Source of the DNA: Bacteroidota bacterium
GTDB lineage: Bacteria > Bacteroidota > Bacteroidia > B-17B0 > Aurantibacillaceae
Direction: 5' to 3'
NCBI GenBank assembly: GCA_030681615.1
Contig: JAUXSA010000165.1
Location: 1-33,312, forward strand
Length of the DNA: 33,312 bases
Below, piece by piece: positions 24,290-32,928 of this stretch; position 1 is the stretch's first letter, and each line of letters begins with the position of its first letter. The notes beneath the pieces were generated by a model. That model worked only from the letters and a program-made list of their open reading frames with translations. It had not been told where the DNA came from and made no database searches. The translations under genes and the position numbers were made by a program.

Positions 24290-24970
24290 TTATTTTGCAA
24301 TGACCAATTTTTTCGTTGAGATCACTTTTCCATTTTCTGAAAGAGATAAATAATAAAGACCTCCAGGCAGATCGCTTACATCTACGTTCTTTTTACCAGT
24401 TTCAATTATAAAAGATCTAACTTTTTGTCCTAATGCATTAATTACTGATGCATGTAAAACTGCGGAGTTGTCATTAATAATTGTCAAATTATTTTTTGCA
24501 GGATTAGGAAAGAATGAGGTCAGGTTTGATAGATTACTTTTTTCGCTGATCGTAGTTGGAGCACAAAGTGGTGAAGCCGGAAAAGATACAACAGAACAGG
24601 TAGTTGGATTAATAGGAACAGTACCTGTTGTAACCATAGTTGCACCGGGTTCGGCGTAAACCATTTTATTGAAAGGAGGGTAACCATAATTTGTAAAACT
24701 TGAAGTAGCTTTCATAGCAATAAGAAGAGTTGAACCATTTTTTACTATTAGTTTCGCACCAGGCTCAAGATAATATCTTATCACACTTGAGTTTTGCAAA
24801 GTATCATACAACATACCTGTACTGCAGATCAATACTACTCCATTTGATCCGGGTGTAAGAACTGTAGTGTTTGTTATTGTAATGTTAGCCGTTTGTGTAT
24901 TTGCGCATTGGGCTCTAGTAAAAAATGTTGCTAATACCAAAGAAATAGATAAGAGTAATTTTGTTTTCAT
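24290..24970 (-). CDS. Small secreted protein with T9SS type A sorting domain
   Basis: From the ATG at 24970 the product is 226 residues. An upstream ATG at 24997 would place nine residues ahead of the signal peptide and is less likely. The signal peptide is MKTKLLLSISLVLATFFTRAQ. A middle region (about 25-140) resembles a small beta-helix or lectin-like unit, with strands around YLEPGAKLIVKNGSTLLI. The last 75 residues are a T9SS type A sorting domain (SFFPNPAKNNLTI ... GLYYLSL ... KKLVIAK). I do not recognise the middle domain. It is probably an exported surface or secreted protein with no visible catalytic motif. Downstream it shares the bidirectional terminator. Confidence 0.82.
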   Translation of the reverse strand: MKTKLLLSISLVLATFFTRAQCANTQTANITITNTTVLTPGSNGVVLICSTGMLYDTLQNSSVIRYYLEPGAKLIVKNGSTLLIAMKATSSFTNYGYPPFNKMVYAEPGATMVTTGTVPINPTTCSVVSFPASPLCAPTTISEKSNLSNLTSFFPNPAKNNLTIINDNSAVLHASVINALGQKVRSFIIETGKKNVDVSDLPGGLYYLSLSENGKVISTKKLVIAK

Positions 24971-25080
24971 AATAATGGGATATTTTTTTACAAACATAAA
25001 CTAAGTATGTTGTAACAGGAATTTTTACAATAACCCAAAAGTATTATTTACTCAGCTAAAATGGTTTTAGTAGAAAAATG

Positions 25081-25593
25081 TTATTTCTTTCGTACAAACG
25101 GAAACTGTTCTGCTCTTTCTTTACCTTCTATTTTGCCAGAAATTTCTGCAACCATAGAATCGTTAGTGATCTTATTGTAAGTGATCTTAGTTGGAAAATC
25201 GTGTGTTGGATTCTCAAAAACAATTTTATTGCCGATAGAACTTGTTAAGGTAAATTTTACAGGCTGTGCGTTGTTCTGTTCTTTTACAGTTGGTATATAG
25301 TATGTTGCTTTTCCATTTTGTTCAAGACTAACTGTTTCGTATGAAACTGTATCTTTTCCAACAATCGCAAAACTAATTCCTGCTAAAGTAGAATCGTTTT
25401 TCTTTTCCCAAACTTCGGTAGAACTAACCTCGGGTGATTTATTTTGCCATGTACCAACGAGCCAGTTTACTTTTTCAATTTCGGGATAGGCGCCGATCGC
25501 ATTTACTGTAACAGTTTCTGAAGTTGGTGCCGAACAATTAAAAAATGTAATTACACTAACAAGAATAACAAAATAATTATAGAATTTTCTCAT
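25081..25593 (-). CDS. DUF6265-like probable lipoprotein
   Basis: The 170-residue product begins MRKFYNYFVILVSVITFFNC, a hydrophobic leader ending in Cys20 that suggests a lipoprotein, although FFN before Cys is an unusual lipobox. The body matches the DUF6265 pattern: WLVGTWQNKS near the start, then ENPTHDFPTKITYN (about 127-140), and EISGKIEGKE near the end. The fold resembles a small lipocalin-like barrel; the function is unknown. The ATG lies one base after the stop of the second M43 protease gene, so they are almost certainly co-transcribed. A possible functional link with the protease is inference only. Confidence 0.78.
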   Translation of the reverse strand: MRKFYNYFVILVSVITFFNCSAPTSETVTVNAIGAYPEIEKVNWLVGTWQNKSPEVSSTEVWEKKNDSTLAGISFAIVGKDTVSYETVSLEQNGKATYYIPTVKEQNNAQPVKFTLTSSIGNKIVFENPTHDFPTKITYNKITNDSMVAEISGKIEGKERAEQFPFVRKK

Positions 25594-25594
25594 A

Positions 25595-27625
25595 TTACTC
25601 TTTTATAATTTTAACCATTTTGTTCCCTTCTGATGAACTTAATTTTACAAAATAAATACCTGCCGGGAAGTGCTGAATGTTGAATGATAAATCCTGACCG
25701 AGGTTTTCATCTATTAAAACCTGCCCAAGCGAGTTTAAAAATTGAACCTTTACGTTTTTATCATGGGTCGTTCCTAATTTAAAATTCAACATGCCTGTTG
25801 TAGGATTTGGAAATACTGTAACATTATTTAAAACAGAATTATTTTCTTTCACGCTCACAATCCCACTCACATTGATGTCATCAATAAAAATATTGTTACC
25901 CGGCCCTGAAGCAAAAGGTGTAAACTCAATTTTAAATGCCACCTGTGGGTTACCTACATAACTTCCTAAAGCCAAAGCCTCTGTAACCCATTCTGCAGGT
26001 TGTGGCGTTAGATAGGCTGAAGTAATTAATGTACCTGTAGTGCTTAACTGCGCGCCACTTTTAGCGTATAGTTGAGTCCAATTACTACCGCAATTAATAG
26101 AAACAAATACCTTTAAAGCATCATTATTACTTGTATTTTTTTGCGCATAAGCATATTTAAAAGATAATTGCGGTACGTTAATAATGTTTTGGAGGTTATA
26201 CATAGGACTATAAATACTAACTGCACCATTTGGGTTATCGAAAAAATTATTTACCCAGGCACAATTTGTGCCTGTAGCGGCAGTTACTGTATTAGTTTTA
26301 AAACCGCCTCCGTATTGTGGTATTGTAGCAATCCAGTTACTATCCGGAAAAACGGTTTCAAAGCCTTGTGTAATATTTAATGTTCCGCTATTTGGTCCGG
26401 CTAAAACAATCAATACTTGTTTAGTTACAGAGTCTTCGCCAAAAGCATTGCCTACTTTTAATTTTACAGAAGCAATGCCCGAAGCAGTAAAAGATAATGT
26501 TCCATTTTGCGCAGTAGATGTATTTGCCGCCGAAGGGCTGCTCCACAACCAACTTGTGGCAGTGGCATTATAACTAAGATCGGTGAAGCTAAAATTATTA
26601 CCTACGCAGGTAACCGGATTTGAAATAAATTCTGCTTTTGGAGCGCAATTTGGGTTGGGATTGATTACACCGGTTGCTATTAAGTTGGCGTTGGTTGAAA
26701 GATTATCCCGTCCGGCAATACCGCTAATTATACAATTATGCATCCTGGTCTTTTGCCCTTGTGTGAACATTCTTGAGCAATAAGCATATTCCATATAATT
26801 TTGAACGTTCTCTACAACCCCCGATGTACAAACAGCCGAATTTAACTGGCAGCTTGAATGTCCTTTTGTAATAGGTGTATCGCTAACGCCATCATCTCCG
26901 CAAGCAACACCGGGGTTATTAGTGCTTCCCCAAACATGTTGCAAATTGAACCAATGGCCCACCTCATGCGTTAGAGTTCTGGATGAAAAAGAATTGGACG
27001 TTCCTATATTACCAACATAATTATGCAACATTACTATCGCATCAGAATTGGCGCTTGCTGTACCAGGTAAAAAAGTATAACCAGCCGCACCACTTTGCAT
27101 GGTCTTAACTACATAAATATTTAAATATTTCGTGCGATCCCATGTGTACAAATAAAACCCACCACTTGGCGACCAATTTGTATTTGGCGTATAATGACGT
27201 GTGATACCGTTAGTACAAACACCATTCTCATCTAAAGTAGCTAACCTAAACTCCATCTCGCAATTAGCCGCTATAGGTTTAAACTGGGCTATAATACTTG
27301 TAGTATCTGAATTTAATTTTTTAAAATCCCGGTTTAAAACCGTCATCGCACTATTAATTTGCGCATCACTAATATTTTCAGAGCCTCCTAAATGTAAAAT
27401 ATGAAAAACAACAGGAATGGTATAAGTAATTGCAGCAGTTCTTAACTGCGAGCTATTATTAGCTTGATTATTAGCTTCCTGGATTAACCTCTCAAATCTT
27501 TGTTTGGCGGTTGGGTCTTCTTTAAATAAATATTCGTTTGCTTCAAGAAAGCCGCATTTAAATCCTTCCTGGGCAGTTGCAATTCCAACAAATGACAAAA
27601 GGGTAAATAGTAAAATTTTTTTCAT
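25595..27625 (-). CDS. Secreted M43-family zinc metalloprotease with T9SS sorting domain (paralogue)
   Basis: The 676-residue product has a signal peptide (MKKILLFTLLSFVGIATAQ) and the zinc motif HEVGHWFNLQH at 220-230 (H220, E221, H224, H230), with VQNYMEY as Met-turn. A PKD-like domain (about 330-400), a cleaved-adhesin-like beta domain (about 415-590) and a type A sorting domain (VFPNPTTGMLNF ... GIYFVKL ... MVKIIKE) follow. It shares domain order and about 21 identical residues near the start of the mature part (68-88) with the protease at 2554-4746, so the two are paralogues. It should be exported by the T9SS. The 3' neighbour is the DUF6265 lipoprotein gene, one base away. Substrate is unknown. 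Confidence 0.92.
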   Translation of the reverse strand: MKKILLFTLLSFVGIATAQEGFKCGFLEANEYLFKEDPTAKQRFERLIQEANNQANNSSQLRTAAITYTIPVVFHILHLGGSENISDAQINSAMTVLNRDFKKLNSDTTSIIAQFKPIAANCEMEFRLATLDENGVCTNGITRHYTPNTNWSPSGGFYLYTWDRTKYLNIYVVKTMQSGAAGYTFLPGTASANSDAIVMLHNYVGNIGTSNSFSSRTLTHEVGHWFNLQHVWGSTNNPGVACGDDGVSDTPITKGHSSCQLNSAVCTSGVVENVQNYMEYAYCSRMFTQGQKTRMHNCIISGIAGRDNLSTNANLIATGVINPNPNCAPKAEFISNPVTCVGNNFSFTDLSYNATATSWLWSSPSAANTSTAQNGTLSFTASGIASVKLKVGNAFGEDSVTKQVLIVLAGPNSGTLNITQGFETVFPDSNWIATIPQYGGGFKTNTVTAATGTNCAWVNNFFDNPNGAVSIYSPMYNLQNIINVPQLSFKYAYAQKNTSNNDALKVFVSINCGSNWTQLYAKSGAQLSTTGTLITSAYLTPQPAEWVTEALALGSYVGNPQVAFKIEFTPFASGPGNNIFIDDINVSGIVSVKENNSVLNNVTVFPNPTTGMLNFKLGTTHDKNVKVQFLNSLGQVLIDENLGQDLSFNIQHFPAGIYFVKLSSSEGNKMVKIIKE

Positions 27626-27666
27626 GTATTTAATAAGTTATTTAAAGGTATCAATTTTAGTTTAAT

Positions 27667-27674
27667 TATCTTTA
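27667..27674 (+). promoter_or_regulatory. Candidate -7 box for purK
   Basis: TATCTTTA fits TAnnTTTG except for the last base and lies 19 bases before the purK ATG. The same octamer occurs upstream of queE. No clear -33 TTTG at the usual spacing was found. Confidence 0.35.
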
Positions 27675-27693
27675 CCAATCAAATAATTGATAC

Positions 27694-28833
27694 ATGAATA
27701 AAACCATTCAACAAATAAATATAGGCATATTAGGTGGTGGCCAACTGGGAAGAATGCTTATTCAAAATGCTATAAACCTTAATTTAACTATATCTGTACT
27801 TGATCCTGATAAAAATGCACCTTGCAGACATCTTGTAAAAAAATTCTCGCATGGCAATTTAAATGATTATGAGACGGTTTACGATTTTGGTAAAGACAAA
27901 GACCTGATCACTATTGAGATAGAGAATGTGAATGTGGAAGCGCTTAAAGACCTTGAAAAAGAAGGGAAAAAGGTATATCCACAACCACATATTATTGAAA
28001 TGATACAGGATAAGGGTTTGCAAAAGATGTTCTACCAGCGTAATAACATTCCAAGTCCTGACTTTTTTTTAGTGGAGAATAAAGCACAAATTTCAAAATA
28101 CGGCGATTATTTTCCGTTTTTTCAAAAGCTACGCAAAGGTGGCTACGATGGCAAAGGTGTTGTAAAACTAGTTAACCCGCACCATTTGGATAAATCTTTT
28201 GATGCCCCCTCTGTTTTAGAACGTTTGGTTGATTTTGATAAAGAACTTTCGGTAATTGTTGCCCGTAGTGCCAGCGGTGAGATAAAGTGTTTTCCGGTGG
28301 TGGAATGTGAGTTTAACCCGGAAGCTAATTTGGTGGAATTTTTGTTTAGTCCCGCCAATATTAAAAAAAGCGTTGAAAAAGACGCGCTTAAGCTAGCAAC
28401 GGATATAGCCGAAAAGCTTGGTATTATTGGTTTGCTGGCTGTTGAATTATTTTTGACCAAAGACGGCAAAGTTCTAGTGAATGAGATCGCTCCGCGCACC
28501 CATAACTCGGGTCACCATACTATTGAAGGAAATATTACCTCGCAATTTGAACAACAATGGCGTGCCATTTTAAACCTGCCTTTGGGTGATACCGCTATTA
28601 TTAAACCTGGTGTAATGATAAATTTATTGGGCGATTTTGGTTACTCAGGAACTGCTATTTACCAGGGATTAGAAGATGTTTTAAAGTTTAGCGGTGTTTA
28701 TGTGCATTTATACGGTAAAGCAACCACAAAACCTTACCGCAAAATGGGTCACGCTACAATTGTTGATGAAGATATTTTAAAAGCAAAGCAAAAAGCCAAA
28801 TTAGTAAAGAACACATTGAAAATTATAGCTTAA
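27694..28833 (+). CDS. purK: 5-(carboxyamino)imidazole ribonucleotide synthase PurK
   Basis: This 379-residue ATP-grasp enzyme makes N5-CAIR from AIR, bicarbonate and ATP in purine synthesis. The N-terminal nucleotide-like fold has GILGGGQLGRML (11-22). The ATP-grasp loop shows LRKGGYDGKGVV (about 145-156), and the metal-binding end is VNEIAPRTHNSGHHT (about 262-276). Length is normal. The gene is divergent from the M43 protease, with 68 bases between. PurE, its usual partner, is not adjacent. A small zinc-ribbon gene follows after two bases and is probably co-transcribed. Confidence 0.95.
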   Translation: MNKTIQQINIGILGGGQLGRMLIQNAINLNLTISVLDPDKNAPCRHLVKKFSHGNLNDYETVYDFGKDKDLITIEIENVNVEALKDLEKEGKKVYPQPHIIEMIQDKGLQKMFYQRNNIPSPDFFLVENKAQISKYGDYFPFFQKLRKGGYDGKGVVKLVNPHHLDKSFDAPSVLERLVDFDKELSVIVARSASGEIKCFPVVECEFNPEANLVEFLFSPANIKKSVEKDALKLATDIAEKLGIIGLLAVELFLTKDGKVLVNEIAPRTHNSGHHTIEGNITSQFEQQWRAILNLPLGDTAIIKPGVMINLLGDFGYSGTAIYQGLEDVLKFSGVYVHLYGKATTKPYRKMGHATIVDEDILKAKQKAKLVKNTLKIIA

Positions 28834-28835
28834 TT

Positions 28836-29195
28836 ATGGAAAAACGCACTTGTCCCGAATGCGGCGAAATTATTAAGGGCCGAATTGATAAGAAATTTTG
28901 CAGCGATATGTGTCGCAATGCCTTTAATAATAAGGTAAATAGCGATACAAATAATTATGTAAGGAATATAAATAATTCTTTACGCAAGAACCGCCGCATC
29001 CTTGAAGAGAGCCTACATGGTGATACCACTAAAATTGCCAAGCAAAAATTAATAGACAAAGGTTTTAATTTTAATTTCTACACTAACCAGATCACCACAA
29101 AAAATAACCACACGTATATTTATTGCTACGAATTTGGTTATTTACCGCTTGAACAAAACATGATTTTGATTGTTAAAAAGAAAGCAGAGAGTTAA
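28836..29195 (+). CDS. Small zinc-ribbon protein (DUF2116-like)
   Basis: The 119-residue product opens with CPEC (C6, C9) and then CSDMC (C22, C26), a four-cysteine zinc ribbon of the DUF2116 type. A basic, Asn/Arg-rich helical segment (about 27-65) and a small C-terminal domain (IYCYEFGYLPLEQNMILIV) follow. Nucleic-acid binding is possible from the zinc site and basic helix but is not shown. The ATG comes two bases after the purK stop, so translation probably depends on the purK transcript. Small proteins of this type are conserved in Bacteroidota with no assigned function. Confidence 0.75.
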   Translation: MEKRTCPECGEIIKGRIDKKFCSDMCRNAFNNKVNSDTNNYVRNINNSLRKNRRILEESLHGDTTKIAKQKLIDKGFNFNFYTNQITTKNNHTYIYCYEFGYLPLEQNMILIVKKKAES

Positions 29196-29215
29196 TGCTG
29201 CTTTAATTTTAATTA

Positions 29216-29623
29216 ATGAAACTTCTCTTAATCATTCTGCTAAACATAGTTTTTCTCTCTGCAGCTGCCCAAATAGGCATTAAAGATATTACCTGGATCT
29301 TAACCAAAATTGAAGATAAAAAAGAAAAAACAACCGTTACTTTAAGCCACGATCATTCTATTTTACGATTTAATGATAGTACTTATTCTGGTTACGGCTG
29401 CAATGCCTTTTCGGGAAAATATAAGATCAACGGAAATAAAATAATTTTTTTGGGAGGCATGGAAGTGAGCGATAATTTGTGCACACAGCCGGAAGACTTT
29501 AAAGCGGAAGCCTACGTTTTAAAAGACTTTACACAGTTAGAATATAAACAAACTGCCGAAAACCTTATTTTAACCAAAGGCGCTACAACAATTTTTACTT
29601 ATCGTAAAAAGAAAGAGAAGTGA
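29216..29623 (+). CDS. META-domain (HslJ-like) exported protein
   Basis: The 135-residue product has a signal peptide (MKLLLIILLNIVFLSAAAQ) and a META domain. WILTKI lies at about 27-32, and the family signature GCNAFSGKYKINGNKI at about 61-76 precedes a final beta hairpin. META-domain proteins such as HslJ are envelope proteins linked to heat or antibiotic stress in enterics; the molecular role is not known. The gene follows the zinc-ribbon gene by 20 bases on the same strand. It ends one base from the stop of the convergent nucleoid-associated protein gene, leaving no room for a separate terminator. Confidence 0.85.
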   Translation: MKLLLIILLNIVFLSAAAQIGIKDITWILTKIEDKKEKTTVTLSHDHSILRFNDSTYSGYGCNAFSGKYKINGNKIIFLGGMEVSDNLCTQPEDFKAEAYVLKDFTQLEYKQTAENLILTKGATTIFTYRKKKEK

Positions 29624-29624
29624 G

Positions 29625-30680
29625 TTACCCCTGCTCTTCGTTCACATAAAATAGTTTATAGTATTTTAAACCTTTCTCCTCATCATAACCGCGCTCTACA
29701 TAATCATGTCGTGCATGAATATAAATGTGGAAGTTCTTATCAAGCTTAACAACAGAGCGCATATACTTTTGGTTCTTTTTTACAGCAGTTTGCGAAACAT
29801 CAAATTCATCAATAGCTGTTAGATCCATTCTTTTATTAAAATCCTGGCGGTATTCTTTAAACGCACCTATTAACTTCGGCTCAACTAAAACATCTTTTTC
29901 AAAATCCTTTAGATCAAATCTGTCTTTTTCCTTAAAGTACGATGTGCTCCTGTTTAGCATCATCATTTGATCCTGCTTGTTTACATTATTCTCTTCTGTC
30001 AAAATTTCTTCACAGAAACCTCTGGATGTATCAATAAAATTTTTGGTATGGTAATAACCGTTAGGCTTAATAACTGCGTTTAAAAAGTCTTCTTGCCAAT
30101 ACAGGGCGCATTCTGCATTACGGTTATTAGTATCAATTATACTAAGTTTGTAACCTTTCATTTTATCAGACTCAAATACCAGGCAACCTTTATCAAGTTT
30201 ATTAATATTTATGCCATTATCGCAGTCGATGTCAAAATTGTCAACATGCTGATAAACTTTCAGGTAGGTTTCTTTATTCTCTGTCTTAAAAAATCCTAAA
30301 GCATTACATAATTCTCCATCCACAACTGCATCTTTAAAGAAACAGGTATAAAATTCGCCGCCTTTTATCTTTGGATGGATGCTTTGGTCGTATAAAAGTT
30401 TGGCAACCTTCTTACTTTGTTTTACAAAATCTTTTTGATCGGTAAAAAGATCCTCGCAAACATTGGCCACACTTGCCAAAGAAACATCTAAATTACCTTT
30501 GAACTGGTAGTAGATATCGGTTTTAAAAGGACTTAAAAAGTATCGCAAAATAGTGTCTTTTACAAAGTCATCTTTAAATTTAAATACCTTGTCGCTTAAG
30601 GTCAGCTCTTCGCCCAGCCCTTTATTTCCAACAAAATGCACACAAAAATGTGTTAGCTCTGCCCGTGAAAAATCTATCAT
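29625..30680 (-). CDS. Nucleoid-associated protein, YejK/NdpA family
   Basis: The 351-residue product matches the NdpA (YejK, pfam37K nucleoid-associated) family by its opening MIDFSRAELTHFCVHFVGNKG, the overall alternating acidic and basic soluble character, and its length (E. coli YejK is 335 residues). Such proteins bind nucleoid DNA and, for YejK, interact with topoisomerase IV and gyrase; whether this applies to Bacteroidota members is unknown. No signal peptide or membrane segment is present. The gene converges with the META-domain gene with one base between the stop codons, so the two 3' ends of the transcripts must overlap. It is divergent from the Prc-like protease gene. Confidence 0.85.
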   Translation of the reverse strand: MIDFSRAELTHFCVHFVGNKGLGEELTLSDKVFKFKDDFVKDTILRYFLSPFKTDIYYQFKGNLDVSLASVANVCEDLFTDQKDFVKQSKKVAKLLYDQSIHPKIKGGEFYTCFFKDAVVDGELCNALGFFKTENKETYLKVYQHVDNFDIDCDNGININKLDKGCLVFESDKMKGYKLSIIDTNNRNAECALYWQEDFLNAVIKPNGYYHTKNFIDTSRGFCEEILTEENNVNKQDQMMMLNRSTSYFKEKDRFDLKDFEKDVLVEPKLIGAFKEYRQDFNKRMDLTAIDEFDVSQTAVKKNQKYMRSVVKLDKNFHIYIHARHDYVERGYDEEKGLKYYKLFYVNEEQG

Positions 30681-30806
30681 AATTATCTTTATTACCCGCT
30701 AAATATAGCATTCCTGCGTAATTTACATTTAACAATATTTAAACAAGTTTTTAGCAAGTATGGCAAAATATGTGATTGTGTAATATGATATTACGTATTA
30801 AAAATT

Positions 30807-30814
30807 TAAATTTG
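30807..30814 (+). promoter_or_regulatory. Consensus -7 box just before the prc-like gene
   Basis: TAAATTTG matches TAnnTTTG exactly. It ends five bases before the ATG at 30820, so a transcript started at the usual distance would have almost no 5' leader. No -33 TTG is seen at 19-23 bases upstream; the nearest (30776-30778) is 28 bases away. Confidence 0.5.
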
Positions 30815-30819
30815 TACAT

Positions 30820-32913
30820 ATGCAAAAATTAATAAATAAAATAACCACTAAAACAGTTCTATTTGTTGGGGTTATTATTCTTTCCTCGTTTACGGTTGTT
30901 AAGTACGTATTTGACAAGAACGATGTTATTTTTGAGTTACTTTTCGGAAGCCTTAACCAAAACCATTATGCTCCTGTAAAATTAGACGATGCTTTTAGCG
31001 AGAAGGTATTTGAACTTTATATTAAGCGTTTAGACTATAACAAAAAATTCTTACTTCAAAGTGATATTGATGACCTGGCCAAGTCGCGCCGCGATATTGA
31101 CGATCAGCTATTGAACCAACGCCATGATTTTTATGCAAAGTCTGTTAGTATTTATAACAAACGTTTAAAAGAAAAAGAAAGCTGGAGCAAAGAGATCTTA
31201 TCAAAACCAATTGATTTTACTGTAGATGAAGAATATGAAACAGATTATGAAAAAACTGTTTATTCAAAATCAGAAGAGGATCTAAAGAACGAATGGCGCA
31301 AGATGATCAAGTACCAGGTAATACTGCGCCTGGATGAAATGCTGGAGAGACAGGATAAAGCAATTGAAAAGAAAGATACGGCCTATAAAGTAAAATCGTA
31401 TGATACTTTAGAAGTTGAAGCAAGACGAAAAACCTTAAAAGCAAATGAAGACTGGTTCAAACGTTTAAATAAAATTACACCACGCGAACGTTTCTCAACA
31501 TTTGCAAATGCTATTACCGGTGTTTACGATCCGCACACTGAATATTTCGCGCCAAAAGAAAAAAAGAAATTCGACCAGATAATGAGTGGCCAGTTTGAAG
31601 GTATTGGCGCACGTTTACAATCTAAAGACGGCGCACTGATGGTTGACGAAGTTATTGTTGGAAGTCCAAGCTACAAACAAGGCGAATTAAAAAAAGGCGA
31701 TCAAATAATTAAAGTTGGTGAAGGCACTAAAGAACCTGTTGATATTACCAACATGGATATTGATGAAGCCATTGAACATATTAAAGGCAAAAAAGGAACT
31801 GAGGTAAGATTAACAGTTAAAAAAACTGACAATACTATTAAAGTAATTCCAATTATAAGGGATGTTATTGAAATTGAAGAAACATTTGCAAAAAGTGCCG
31901 TACTTGAAAATAAGAACAAGATCGGTTATATTTATTTACCCTCATTCTATACAGATTTTACCCGTACCGGTGCGCGTGGTTGTTCTAATGACATGCGCAA
32001 GGAAATTGAAAAATTAAAAAAGCAAAATGTTAAAGGTATAATTGTTGACCTTCGTGATAATGGCGGTGGATCTTTACAGGAAGTTGTAATGATGGCCGGT
32101 TTGTTTTTCCCTAAAGGACCGGTAGTTCAAGTGCAAGGCAAGAACAATATGCGTAATGTTATGGAAGACAGAGCGCCTGATGTTGTTTGGGACGGTCCGT
32201 TAACCATTTTGGTAAACCATAATAGTGCCAGTGCCAGCGAAATTTTAGCTGCGGCCATACAAGATTACAAACGCGGCGTAATTATTGGAACACCAAGTTT
32301 TGGAAAAGGAACTGTACAATCGTTTGTTGACCTTGATAATTTTTTATTACCACAGTTTGATACTATTAAACCTGTAGGGCAGGTAAAGATCACGCAACAA
32401 AAATTCTATCGCATAAATGGTGGCGCTACACAATTAAAAGGTGTTATTCCGGATGTGTTATTACCAGACCCTTATGCTTTCATAGAACTGGGTGAAAAAG
32501 AAATGGATAATCCAATGCCATGGGATGAGATACCGAAAGCGGATTATACAGAGTTTAAAAACATAAATTACTCTTCTGTTATTAAGAACAGCCAGGCGCG
32601 CGTTAAAAAAAGTTCGCAGTTTAATTTGATCGAAGCACAAGCTAAAGAAGTAAAATCTAAAAAAGATGATACTAAATATAGTTTGAATCTTGAAAAATTC
32701 AGAGTAGAACAAAAACAATTACGTGAACAAAATAAAAAATATGAAGAACTGCGAAAAGAAATTAAAGGTTTCTCAGGTGAATTATTAAGTGATGATATTA
32801 CCAAATTTGGAAGCGATACAACCCGTTTGAACCGCGAGAACAAATGGGTTAAAAATATCTCAAAAGATATTTATATTTACGAAGCTACCAATGTAATTAA
32901 CGACATTAAATAA
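30820..32913 (+). CDS. prc: Carboxy-terminal processing protease (Prc/CtpA, S41)
   Basis: The 697-residue product has an N-terminal membrane segment (about 10-28), a long helical N-terminal domain (about 35-230), a PDZ domain (about 240-335) and the S41 core. NSASASEILAA (468-478) holds the serine, S471 by alignment with E. coli Prc S452. FGKGTVQSF supplies K496, with the same 25-residue spacing as in E. coli. The C-terminal helical DUF3340-like region (about 560-697) completes the Prc layout (E. coli Prc is 682 residues). It trims or degrades envelope proteins from their C-termini. A methyltransferase gene follows after 15 bases. Confidence 0.95.
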   Translation: MQKLINKITTKTVLFVGVIILSSFTVVKYVFDKNDVIFELLFGSLNQNHYAPVKLDDAFSEKVFELYIKRLDYNKKFLLQSDIDDLAKSRRDIDDQLLNQRHDFYAKSVSIYNKRLKEKESWSKEILSKPIDFTVDEEYETDYEKTVYSKSEEDLKNEWRKMIKYQVILRLDEMLERQDKAIEKKDTAYKVKSYDTLEVEARRKTLKANEDWFKRLNKITPRERFSTFANAITGVYDPHTEYFAPKEKKKFDQIMSGQFEGIGARLQSKDGALMVDEVIVGSPSYKQGELKKGDQIIKVGEGTKEPVDITNMDIDEAIEHIKGKKGTEVRLTVKKTDNTIKVIPIIRDVIEIEETFAKSAVLENKNKIGYIYLPSFYTDFTRTGARGCSNDMRKEIEKLKKQNVKGIIVDLRDNGGGSLQEVVMMAGLFFPKGPVVQVQGKNNMRNVMEDRAPDVVWDGPLTILVNHNSASASEILAAAIQDYKRGVIIGTPSFGKGTVQSFVDLDNFLLPQFDTIKPVGQVKITQQKFYRINGGATQLKGVIPDVLLPDPYAFIELGEKEMDNPMPWDEIPKADYTEFKNINYSSVIKNSQARVKKSSQFNLIEAQAKEVKSKKDDTKYSLNLEKFRVEQKQLREQNKKYEELRKEIKGFSGELLSDDITKFGSDTTRLNRENKWVKNISKDIYIYEATNVINDIK

Positions 32914-32928
32914 TACCTTTATTTTTTT

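Noticed and set aside
24971-24997. Upstream ATG giving a nine-residue extension of the small T9SS cargo protein
   Set aside because: It would place MFVKKYPII ahead of an otherwise complete signal peptide; the ATG at 24970 gives a standard leader.
25056-25070. Terminator hairpin CTAAAA/TTTTAG downstream of the DUF6265 gene
   Set aside because: The six-base stem is almost entirely A-T with no adequate T run in the right direction, so it is too weak to call.
26168-26783. Several plus-strand frames of 66-101 codons
   Set aside because: They are shadows of the M43 protease coding sequence on the other strand; no start context or motif supports them.
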